From Planctomycetota bacterium (GTDB taxonomy: Bacteria > Planctomycetota > Phycisphaerae > WQYP01): a stretch of DNA of 6,309 nt. Position 1 is the stretch's first letter; each line of letters opens with the position of its first letter. Below are positions 1 to 5,666 of this stretch, piece after piece. The stretch is taken from NCBI GenBank assembly GCA_021785155.1, contig JAJYGE010000522.1, forward strand, positions 1 to 6,309. Direction: 5' to 3'. The notes under the pieces are model-generated. The model was not told the DNA's origin. It saw only the letters and a program-made list of their open reading frames with translations, and did no database searches. Both the position numbers and the translations under genes were made by a program.

Positions 1-232
1 TTTTGAAATAACAGCCTGCCTCTTTAACTGCATATTCAAGTCGTAACAGTTCGCGGACGCGGTGGTGTGGTACAGCGTCGGTTCTGATCGGGAAGGCAGG
101 AAGCCGAAATCTCCCGAAACATCGGGACAGGCCTTTTGTCGTAGGAACGCCCCAATCGGAATCGCGGAAAAGGAATCGTGAACGTGGCACGTTGCTCGTT
201 GCTTGTTGTTCGTTACAACGAAGCCCCCACAT
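1..232 (-). other. Unrecognised open frame running off the left edge (doubtful coding)
   Basis: Reading the minus strand from an ATG at 232, a frame stays open for 77 codons to the window edge. Its last part reads like protein (VRELLRLEYAVKEAGCYF), but its first part translates the heptamer repeat at 191-218, which argues against a real start there. A second minus frame is also open over about 1-180, and a plus frame is open from 47 to a stop at 179-181, so openness alone proves little. I recognise no family. It could be the 5' part of a gene to the left, a decayed element, or chance. Confidence 0.2.
191..218. repeat. Degenerate heptamer tandem repeat, four units
   Basis: Four consecutive 7-base units are seen: GTTGCTC, GTTGCTT, GTTGTTC, GTTACAA. 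The first three differ from one another by one or two bases and the fourth has decayed. It lies in non-coding DNA upstream of the exporter gene. Short heptameric repeats of this kind are known from intergenic regions of several bacterial groups; a function is not evident. Confidence 0.6.
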
Positions 233-255
233 CCACTCCGCGCCCAAAAACACTT

Positions 256-272
256 CTAACTCCTAACTCCTG
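256..272. repeat. Second heptamer repeat (CTAACTC, two perfect units plus a partial)
   Basis: CTAACTC occurs twice head to tail (256-262, 263-269) and is followed by the start of a third, altered unit (CTG). The period is 7, as in the repeat at 191-218, but the unit is unrelated in sequence. Non-coding. Confidence 0.5.
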
Positions 273-315
273 AATGCTGGCGGCACCGCCGCGTTGCAGA
301 ATCTGTCACGGCCCC

Positions 316-356
316 CCCCGAAACGGGGTGCGGGCTGGTGCGCTATCCACGGCACC
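316..356. other. Two adjacent small hairpins after a C8 tract, upstream of the exporter gene
   Basis: A run of eight C (312-319) leads into CCCCG-AAA-CGGGG (316-328, 5 bp stem, 3-base loop). Next comes GGTGC (337-341) pairing with GCACC (352-356) across a 10-base loop. Neither is followed by a T-run on either strand, so these are not typical rho-independent terminators. If transcription starts upstream of them they would be 5' leader structures; if it starts near the TAAAAT at 367-372 they lie outside the transcript. Confidence 0.3.
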
Positions 357-366
357 GTGCAATGGG

Positions 367-372
367 TAAAAT
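367..372 (+). promoter_or_regulatory. Possible -10 box of the exporter gene
   Basis: TAAAAT matches the TATAAT consensus at five of six positions and has a TG two bases upstream. No good -35 is seen at 16-18 bases. If real, transcription would begin near 379, after the upstream ATG at 373 and 27 bases before the ATG at 406, supporting the later start. Confidence 0.25.
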
Positions 373-405
373 ATGTGGATTGTTGTGCGGTGGAACCGAG
401 GATCT

Positions 406-2523
406 ATGCAGGCACTATGGCGGGTAATGAAAGGGGTGTGGCCGTATCGGGTTGCGGCGATCGTGGGATTTCTCTGTGCGCTGGGCGTGGGTGTTTCCTA
501 TGCTTCCGGCATTGCCACTCTGCTGCCGGTGATGAAAATTTTCATCAGCACGGAGGGCGTACACGGCTGGGCCAATCAAACCGCCGTCCAGCAGCGGCTG
601 CATCTGAAAATCCTGAATTTAAGCTCGTCCGTGCAGGAAAATGCGCTGGCGATTGTCATTACCCAGACGACATCACAAACACCAGGTCCCCTGCGGTCAC
701 TCAAAATCGGGGATCGCATTGTCAACGTCGCGCAGCTCAATTCCCAAGGACAGGTCATCAGGCAAAGCCCCCACTGGCAGAACATGCTGGCCACGCTGGC
801 GTCCGGCCCTGTCGGGACCCGGGTACGGCTGAGCATCAGCGCCAACAATGGCGCGGCATTGGCACCGGTGGATTTGACGCTACCGGGCCGGCACTGGTAC
901 ATGCGGGATTTTGTGGCTATCGTGGCGGCCATGCCGCAGGACCCGCTGATGTGCCTGGTGTGGGTGGTGGTGGTTTTTATCATATTATGTATTGTCGGCA
1001 GCATTTTCCGATATTACCAGCAGTATTTATCCATGACCGTTGCAGCGCGGATGGTTATTAACCTGCGGCGCCGGATGTACAATAAAATTGTTCAATTACC
1101 GGCCAGCTATATGGCGCAACACGGCACCTCGGACCTTACCAGCCGACTCACGCAGGATACCGGCGCTTTAACTGACGGGGTCGCCACATTGCTGGGGAAA
1201 ACCATTCTGGAACCCGCCAAGGCCCTTGGTGTGGCGATGGTGGCGCTGTGGATTGATTGGCGGTTATGCCTGGGCACGGTTCTGGTGATGCCGGTGATCG
1301 CGGTAATTATCCGCAAATTTGCCAAACACATGCGCAAAGCCAGTCGCCGCGGACTTGAACAATGGTCCGGCATGTTGACGATCATGAGCGAGACGCTTTC
1401 CGGGTTGCGGATTGTCAAAGCCTATTCCGGCGAAGGATATGAGCGGCGGCGTTTTACGCAAGCCAATCGGCTGCTGTACAAACAACAGCGCAAAATGGGC
1501 CATTATTCGGCCATGTCGCGCCCCACCATAGAAACCGTGGCTGTCATTCTCGGCAGCATTCCGATTTTAATCGCCGCGAAGTTTGTCCTGCAGGACAGCA
1601 TCAATAAAGACTCGTTCTTTTTTCTCATGGCCTGTTTTGCGGCAATTTTTGAACCGCTGCGCAAACTGGCGGATGTCAACGCCAAACTCCAGCAGGCCAA
1701 TGCCGCCGCCACCCGCATCTTTGAAATTATTGATGCGCCGTCTGAACCGAATTATTCCCACCAGTTACCCCATCTGCCGCGCCATGCGCATGGCGTTGAA
1801 TTTGACCATATCCATTTCAGCTATCCGGGCCATGAACAACAGGTGCTCACCGATGTCAGCTTTTCCATACCATTTGGACAGATGGCGGCGATTGTGGGAA
1901 GCAATGGATCGGGCAAGACCACACTGATGGCCCTGCTGCCGCGGCTGTATGTGCCGACGCGCGGCCGAATTCTCATCGATGGAATAGATACCGCGGGGGT
2001 GTCGCTGGCGTCATTGCGCAAGCAGATCGGGCTGGTTACGCAGGAGACATTTCTTTTTGCCGACACCATTTACAACAATATCGCGTATGGCCGACGCCAT
2101 GCGTCACGCGACGATGTGATGGCGGCCAGCAAAAAGAGTTTTGCGGATGAATTTATCCGCTCGTTTCCGGAAGGCTATGACACCATGGTGGGTCAGGGCG
2201 GCATTCGTCTTTCCGGCGGGCAAAGGCAGAGGATCGCCATTGCCCGGGCGATATTGCGTGATCCGACGATCCTGATTTTTGACGAAGCCATGAGCCAGAT
2301 CGACACTGAAAGCGAATTCAAAATCGCCCTGGCCCTGAAGGAATTCATGCGGAACCGCACCAGTTTTATTATCGCGCACCATTTCAGCACCATCGTATCG
2401 GCGGATGTGATTATTTGTCTGGAAGCCGGTCAGATTGTCGGCATGGGCAAGCACAACGATCTGCTGGCGGCCTGCGCAACCTACCGGCAACTGTACAACA
2501 CCCAATTCCGTGAGGTTGGGTGA
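406..2523 (+). CDS. ABC exporter half-transporter (MsbA/lipid-exporter type) with PDZ-like periplasmic insert
   Basis: A fused membrane-plus-ATPase subunit that should work as a homo- or heterodimer, exporting a lipid, peptide or drug-like substrate across the inner membrane; the substrate cannot be told. I chose the start at 406 (705 aa) because GAGG at 398-401 precedes it; an in-frame ATG at 373 would add 11 residues. Helix 1 is about residues 16-40 and helix 2 about 183-202. Between them is a roughly 120-residue loop, far longer than in MsbA, with a PDZ-like stretch (LKIGDRIVNV at 99-108, then W..MLATLASGPVGTRVRLSI). Helices 3-6 fall at about 272-305 and 376-420. The ATPase domain is complete: A-loop Tyr473, Walker A GSNGSGKTT 498-506, Q-loop Gln546, signature LSGGQ 602-606, Walker B with Asp626 and Glu627, and His658. 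The D-loop reads SQID where SALD is usual, and HHFSTI replaces HRLSTI after the switch His. No partner gene is adjacent, so a homodimer is likely. Confidence 0.93.
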   Translation: MQALWRVMKGVWPYRVAAIVGFLCALGVGVSYASGIATLLPVMKIFISTEGVHGWANQTAVQQRLHLKILNLSSSVQENALAIVITQTTSQTPGPLRSLKIGDRIVNVAQLNSQGQVIRQSPHWQNMLATLASGPVGTRVRLSISANNGAALAPVDLTLPGRHWYMRDFVAIVAAMPQDPLMCLVWVVVVFIILCIVGSIFRYYQQYLSMTVAARMVINLRRRMYNKIVQLPASYMAQHGTSDLTSRLTQDTGALTDGVATLLGKTILEPAKALGVAMVALWIDWRLCLGTVLVMPVIAVIIRKFAKHMRKASRRGLEQWSGMLTIMSETLSGLRIVKAYSGEGYERRRFTQANRLLYKQQRKMGHYSAMSRPTIETVAVILGSIPILIAAKFVLQDSINKDSFFFLMACFAAIFEPLRKLADVNAKLQQANAAATRIFEIIDAPSEPNYSHQLPHLPRHAHGVEFDHIHFSYPGHEQQVLTDVSFSIPFGQMAAIVGSNGSGKTTLMALLPRLYVPTRGRILIDGIDTAGVSLASLRKQIGLVTQETFLFADTIYNNIAYGRRHASRDDVMAASKKSFADEFIRSFPEGYDTMVGQGGIRLSGGQRQRIAIARAILRDPTILIFDEAMSQIDTESEFKIALALKEFMRNRTSFIIAHHFSTIVSADVIICLEAGQIVGMGKHNDLLAACATYRQLYNTQFREVG

Positions 2524-2691
2524 GGGGTGGCAATTTTTCCGGGCGAACAGTGAAATCAACGGCATAAATGCCGGCGCTTAGAGCAGGGTTCGTTCTGGAA
2601 ACTCGCACCCCGGACACCTAGTGCCCTGTCACGCCCGTTGGGTGAGGAGTGGGATATGGGAATTTCACATTTCTTCTGATATACTGAACTC
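2524..2691. other. Non-coding spacer between exporter and HicA-like ORF
   Basis: No convincing gene. It holds a small hairpin CGGCA-TAAA-TGCCG (2560-2573) without a following T-run. There is also an imperfect inverted repeat GGACAC-CTA-GTGCCC (2612-2626, one mismatch) that runs into CTGTCACG. The same octamer CTGTCACG occurs in the same orientation at 303-310, on the other side of the exporter gene. Confidence 0.4.
2680..2685 (+). promoter_or_regulatory. Candidate -10 box for the HicA-like ORF / carA transcript
   Basis: TATACT (five of six matches to TATAAT) ends six bases before the ATG at 2692, so transcription would begin at or next to that ATG. The -35 position at a 17-base spacing reads TGGGAA, a weak match. 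No Shine-Dalgarno precedes 2692, consistent with a leaderless message. It may be the main promoter for carA-xseB. Confidence 0.4.
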
Positions 2692-2856
2692 ATGCCCAGT
2701 GAAGTACGATTCAGTGAGGTTCGAAAGATGCTGGAGGCACGGGGCTATCGGCTTTATCCGATATTTATCTGGCACAGCATATTTACTGACTTCGGCGGCC
2801 AACGGCTTGTTAATCGCGTTCATGATGGAAAGGTAAAAGCAGATTTTTATGTCTAA
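2692..2856 (+). CDS. HicA-like (YcfA family) small ORF, probably degenerate
   Basis: A 54-residue frame. Its start, VRFSEVRKMLEARGYRL, and its end, VHDGKVKADFYV, resemble the two conserved blocks of HicA mRNA-interferase toxins: the N-terminal helix and the 'HxGKVK..YV' strand region. The family's GSHHIF motif reads IWHSIF here. The first His is kept, but the position matching the catalytic His of the GS(N/H)H motif is Ser, and the Gly is lost. The frame stops right after the YV, so the final helix (about 8-12 residues) is missing. No HicB antitoxin gene is adjacent. The last eight bases overlap the carA start (ATGTCTAA), an arrangement typical of translational coupling. I infer an inactive toxin remnant, possibly kept as a leader ORF of carA. 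The family call rests on remembered consensus, not a search. Confidence 0.5.
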   Translation: MPSEVRFSEVRKMLEARGYRLYPIFIWHSIFTDFGGQRLVNRVHDGKVKADFYV

Positions 2857-4048
2857 TATGCCCATCGCAAAACTTGCATTGGAAGATGGAACGGTTTTTA
2901 ACGGCGTCGCCTTCGGTGCCGCCGTGGCACACTGCGGCGAAGTTGTTTTTAACACCTCGCTTGGCGGTTATCAGGAAATTCTGACCGATCCATCCTACCG
3001 CGGGCAAATTGTCACGATGACCTGTCCACAAATCGGCAATTATGGTATTGCCGACAGTTCCGATGAGGAGTCCGGCCACCCGCAAGTGGAAGGATTTATC
3101 ATTAAAGAACTCTCCACGCTGATGAGTAACTACCGGGCGGTGGAATCCCTGCATGAATATCTGCTGCGGCACAAGGTACCTGGAATTGCGGGCATTGACA
3201 CCCGGGCATTGGTTCGCAAGCTGCGTACGCAAGGCGCGTTAAAGGGTGTGATCTGCACCGATCCCGCAACGGTGACCGATGATGCCGCTCTGGTGGAAAA
3301 AGCCAGAGCCTGGAGCGGGCTGGTCGGCATTGATCTGGTGCGGCAGGTCACGCCGGGAAAAATGTATCACTGGGCGCAGGATAAGGGTATCTGGGCGCAA
3401 AGAAGCGATCATCATGGCAAAGCCGACCATCACGTCGTTGCCATTGATTGTGGGGCCAAGCGTAACATTCTCCGCAATCTGGTTCAGTGGGGTTGCCGCG
3501 TGACCGTGGTCCCGGCAGCCACCGGCGCAGAGGAAATTCTGGCCCACAAGCCTGACGGCGTATTTGTCAGTAACGGACCGGGTGATCCTGAACCCATCGC
3601 GTACACACAGAAGACATTGAAAGCCCTGATCGGGAAAAAACCGATTTTTGGAATCTGCCTTGGCCATCAGTTGCTGGGCCTGGCGTTGGGCGCGCACACA
3701 TATAAACTTAAATTCGGCCACCGCGGCGGCAATCAACCGGTGCAAAACACCGGAACGGGAAAAGTGGAAATAACCTCGCAGAATCATGGTTTTGCCGTGG
3801 ATGTGGCATCGCTGCGGAAACAGGGTGGTGAACCCACGCACATCAACCTCAATGATCAGACGCTGGAAGGATTCCGTATGACATCCGAGCCGGTATTCGC
3901 GGTGCAGTATCACCCGGAGGCCAGCCCCGGCCCGCATGACGCGACGTATTTATTTGACTGTTTCATAAAAATGATTCAAACCGGTAAAAGCCCCACCGCG
4001 GAAGAAATGTACGCGGCCCAGAATCAGCGCAATCAGGTGCTGGCATAA
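2849..4048 (+). CDS. carA: Carbamoyl-phosphate synthase, small (glutamine amidotransferase) subunit
   Basis: Hydrolyses glutamine and passes ammonia to the large subunit CarB, which makes carbamoyl phosphate for pyrimidine and arginine synthesis in the cytoplasm. The protein is 399 aa, close to the usual 370-400. The N-terminal small-chain domain (about 1-140) has the conserved GGYQEILTDPSY (39-50) and IGNYG. The C-terminal class I glutaminase domain (about 190-375) has SNGPGDPEP (241-249), the nucleophile Cys270 in GICLGHQ, QNHGFAVD, and the catalytic pair His355 and Glu357 in QYHPEASPGPHD. All catalytic residues are present. The start at 2849 has no good Shine-Dalgarno: AAAGG at 2829-2833 is 15 bases away. 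A second ATG at 2858 is an alternative. Overlap with the upstream HicA-like ORF suggests coupled translation. carB is not adjacent; xseB follows 12 bases downstream. Confidence 0.97.
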   Translation: MSNMPIAKLALEDGTVFNGVAFGAAVAHCGEVVFNTSLGGYQEILTDPSYRGQIVTMTCPQIGNYGIADSSDEESGHPQVEGFIIKELSTLMSNYRAVESLHEYLLRHKVPGIAGIDTRALVRKLRTQGALKGVICTDPATVTDDAALVEKARAWSGLVGIDLVRQVTPGKMYHWAQDKGIWAQRSDHHGKADHHVVAIDCGAKRNILRNLVQWGCRVTVVPAATGAEEILAHKPDGVFVSNGPGDPEPIAYTQKTLKALIGKKPIFGICLGHQLLGLALGAHTYKLKFGHRGGNQPVQNTGTGKVEITSQNHGFAVDVASLRKQGGEPTHINLNDQTLEGFRMTSEPVFAVQYHPEASPGPHDATYLFDCFIKMIQTGKSPTAEEMYAAQNQRNQVLA

Positions 4049-4053
4049 GAGGA
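4048..4053 (+). promoter_or_regulatory. Ribosome binding site of xseB
   Basis: AGAGGA overlaps the last base of the carA stop codon and sits seven bases before the xseB ATG. It is one of the few strong Shine-Dalgarno sites in the window and fixes the xseB start. Confidence 0.6.
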
Positions 4054-4060
4054 ACCGCCG

Positions 4061-4312
4061 ATGACAAAAAAAGATGAAAAACAGCCGAACTTTGAGGAAT
4101 CCATCGCCCGCTTGGAGCACATCGTGCAGGAAATCGCGTCGGGCAAAGTGGGACTGGAAGAGAGTCTGGTCATGTATGAGAAGGGCATGGAGCTGGTACA
4201 GCGGTGCCGGACGATTTTAGATAGCGCGGAAAAACGCATTGAGTTGTTATCGCCGGCGGGAGGCACGCTGAAAGCATCACCCATGGAACCGCCCGCCGAA
4301 GAAAACCGGTAA
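4061..4312 (+). CDS. xseB: Exodeoxyribonuclease VII small subunit
   Basis: Small helical subunit that binds XseA to form exonuclease VII, which degrades single-stranded DNA from both ends in the cytoplasm. The 83-residue protein shows the family pattern: FEESIARLEHIVQEIASG at about 9-26, a G-x-LEESL turn, then the long helix YEKGMELVQRC followed by L..AE.RIELL. After about residue 65 comes a Pro/Ala-rich tail that looks disordered. The start is well set by AGAGGA at 4048-4053, seven bases before the ATG. The 12-base gap to carA and the shared strand indicate one transcript. xseA is not in the window. Confidence 0.93.
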   Translation: MTKKDEKQPNFEESIARLEHIVQEIASGKVGLEESLVMYEKGMELVQRCRTILDSAEKRIELLSPAGGTLKASPMEPPAEENR

Positions 4313-4344
4313 AGCTGATAAATTCCAGCGCGGATACACCGCAT

Positions 4345-5526
4345 TCATGACTTCGTATCATCACCCCGATCATCCAGATCCGCGGAATGCTCGCGCCAGC
4401 GGGATGGCGTCGTACCGGCAATTTTGCGAAAAATGCGATGGAAGTGCTGATAATCCCGAAATCCACTGGCAACCGCGATATGCGCCAGGCTCTCATCACC
4501 GCGCCGCATGAGTTGCCTGGCGTGCGCCACCCGGATGAGTGACAATTGCCGGTGCATGGTGCTGTGAAGCTGCCACTGGAAATAATTTTGCAGCGATTGC
4601 CGTGACAGACCCACATGCCGCACGAGTTCCGAGATTTTCATGGGCCGCTGGAAATTATCACGGAGATAGCGCATCGCACCGGCCAGCCGGGGGTCCAGGC
4701 GGTGCGCCACATCCGTGGAAGCGCGGGCAATCACGCCACCGTTGGGAATCCGTTGAATGGATGCCGGCGGCCTGCTTCCCGCCATGATGGCATCGAGCGC
4801 GGCGGCGGCACGCCTCCCCCACTGCTCAAGATTCAGATCAATACTGGATAGCTGCACCGGAGCGTACAGACATACCGTGGAAAAATTGTCCACACCGACT
4901 ACCGCAACATCATCCGGCACGCTCCGCCGCGCCTCCATGCATATACCGATAGCCTCCACCGCCGCCTCATCATTCCCCGCCATTAATCCCATTGGCATAG
5001 GACTGTTAAGCAGCTTGGATTTGAGATTCTTGATGCTGACGGCTTTGGCGGTGATACCAGCCGCCCTACATCCACGGCGCAGCCCGGCAAACCGTGCCTG
5101 CTCGGACGTACTTCGCCGCGCCCGCATTTGCACAAACATGATGCGTTCCAAACCGCAGGCCATCAGGTGCTCGCCCGCGGTGTGCCCCACGGCCGCATCA
5201 TCGCAATAGACGCAGCAGGCCCCGGGAATAACACGATGCTGATCCAGATTCACAATCGGAGCATGAATCGCTTTGGCCATTTCCCGCAAGGTGGCATCGC
5301 GCCCGCTGAAGACAATAGCCCCATCATACTTCCGGCGGATAGGCAAGCGGTTGGCAAACCGCACCCGGGTGTCCAAAATCCAACCCCGGGCAGATCCATA
5401 TTGCGCAATACCGCGAAGCAATCGTTCATCCCACCACCATAAAGCCAACAGCACATGCCGCGGGCGAACGGATTGCGCTGTGGCCCCCGGCGTATCGGCG
5501 TTACAATCTTTTGACGTTGCGGCCAT
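4345..5526 (-). CDS. XylR-type transcriptional regulator (LacI-like sensor domain plus AraC HTH)
   Basis: A sugar-responsive DNA-binding regulator of the kind typified by E. coli XylR. With the start at 5526 it has 393 residues. The periplasmic-binding-protein-like sensor domain spans about 23-270: RHVLLALWWW at 23-32, YDGAIVFSG at 67-75, DDAAVG at 109-114, AGNDEAA at 183-189, VAVVGVDN at 207-214, and the family's junction motif GVIARASTDV at 264-273. A two-helix-turn-helix AraC domain follows at about 285-380, the first HTH around ISELVRHVGLSRQSLQNYF and the second ending in FHRIFRKIAGTTPSRWR. An in-frame ATG at 5574 would add 16 residues (SIAFMLLSCIIIAMA), a hydrophobic stretch unexpected in a cytoplasmic regulator, so I prefer 5526, although neither start has a good Shine-Dalgarno. 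It is divergent from the isomerase-like gene at 5667, its likely target. The ligand is unknown; a mannose-, fructose- or xylose-type sugar would suit the context. Confidence 0.92.
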   Translation of the reverse strand: MAATSKDCNADTPGATAQSVRPRHVLLALWWWDERLLRGIAQYGSARGWILDTRVRFANRLPIRRKYDGAIVFSGRDATLREMAKAIHAPIVNLDQHRVIPGACCVYCDDAAVGHTAGEHLMACGLERIMFVQMRARRSTSEQARFAGLRRGCRAAGITAKAVSIKNLKSKLLNSPMPMGLMAGNDEAAVEAIGICMEARRSVPDDVAVVGVDNFSTVCLYAPVQLSSIDLNLEQWGRRAAAALDAIMAGSRPPASIQRIPNGGVIARASTDVAHRLDPRLAGAMRYLRDNFQRPMKISELVRHVGLSRQSLQNYFQWQLHSTMHRQLSLIRVAHARQLMRRGDESLAHIAVASGFRDYQHFHRIFRKIAGTTPSRWREHSADLDDRGDDTKS

Positions 5527-5603
5527 GGCGATAATAATACATGATAATAGCATAAACGCTATAGAGGAATTCATTGATTTCCGGTATTGTTGGCATTTGT
5601 AAT

Positions 5604-5627
5604 CGGTCCGGTTAATGGTTCGGATCG
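5604..5627. promoter_or_regulatory. Candidate operator: imperfect inverted repeat
   Basis: CGGTCCG (5604-5610) and CGGATCG (5621-5627) are complementary at six of seven positions around a 10-base spacer; the centres are 17 bases apart. The spacer region also contains GGTTAATGGTT, a short direct repeat. Its place about 40 bases before the isomerase-like start suits a binding site for the divergent regulator. This is inferred from position and symmetry only. Confidence 0.3.
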
Positions 5628-5656
5628 CGATGAATTTGGAAGGCCGCGTTGACGGC

Positions 5657-5660
5657 GGAG
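5657..5660 (+). promoter_or_regulatory. Ribosome binding site deciding the start at 5667
   Basis: GGAG lies six bases before the ATG at 5667. The other nearby ATG, at 5630, opens a different frame that closes after 20 codons. Confidence 0.55.
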
Positions 5661-5666
5661 TAACGG

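Larger units (their letters stand above)
5527..5666. promoter_or_regulatory. Divergent promoter region between regulator and isomerase-like gene
   Basis: About 140 bases, AT-rich on the side next to the regulator (5527-5600) and presumably holding both outward promoters. TATTAT on the minus strand just upstream of 5526 is a weak -10 candidate for the regulator. TTGGCA at 5590-5595 is a possible -35 for the plus-strand gene but lacks a clear -10. The candidate operator at 5604-5627 lies inside. Confidence 0.4.

Noticed and set aside
294..1061. A 255-residue plus-strand frame overlapping the exporter gene
   Set aside because: Out-of-frame shadow of the exporter; its translation is low-complexity and Gly/Arg/Cys-rich with no domain, while the exporter frame has full ABC motifs.
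2560..2573. Hairpin CGGCA-TAAA-TGCCG after the exporter as a rho-independent terminator
   Set aside because: Perfect but short stem without a following T-run; a rho-independent terminator is not supported.
2621..2836. A 71-residue plus-strand frame upstream of carA
   Set aside because: It overlaps the HicA-like frame in another phase and shows no family resemblance; the 2692-2856 frame explains the region better.
2692..2856. A functional HicAB toxin-antitoxin module
   Set aside because: No hicB follows, the key motif is substituted and the C-terminus is truncated, so an active module is not supported.
3239..3937. A 232-residue minus-strand frame inside carA
   Set aside because: Antisense shadow of a gene with all catalytic residues intact.
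4330..4342. Hairpin GCGG-ATACA-CCGC between xseB and the regulator as a terminator
   Set aside because: Only a 4-bp stem and no T-run on either side.
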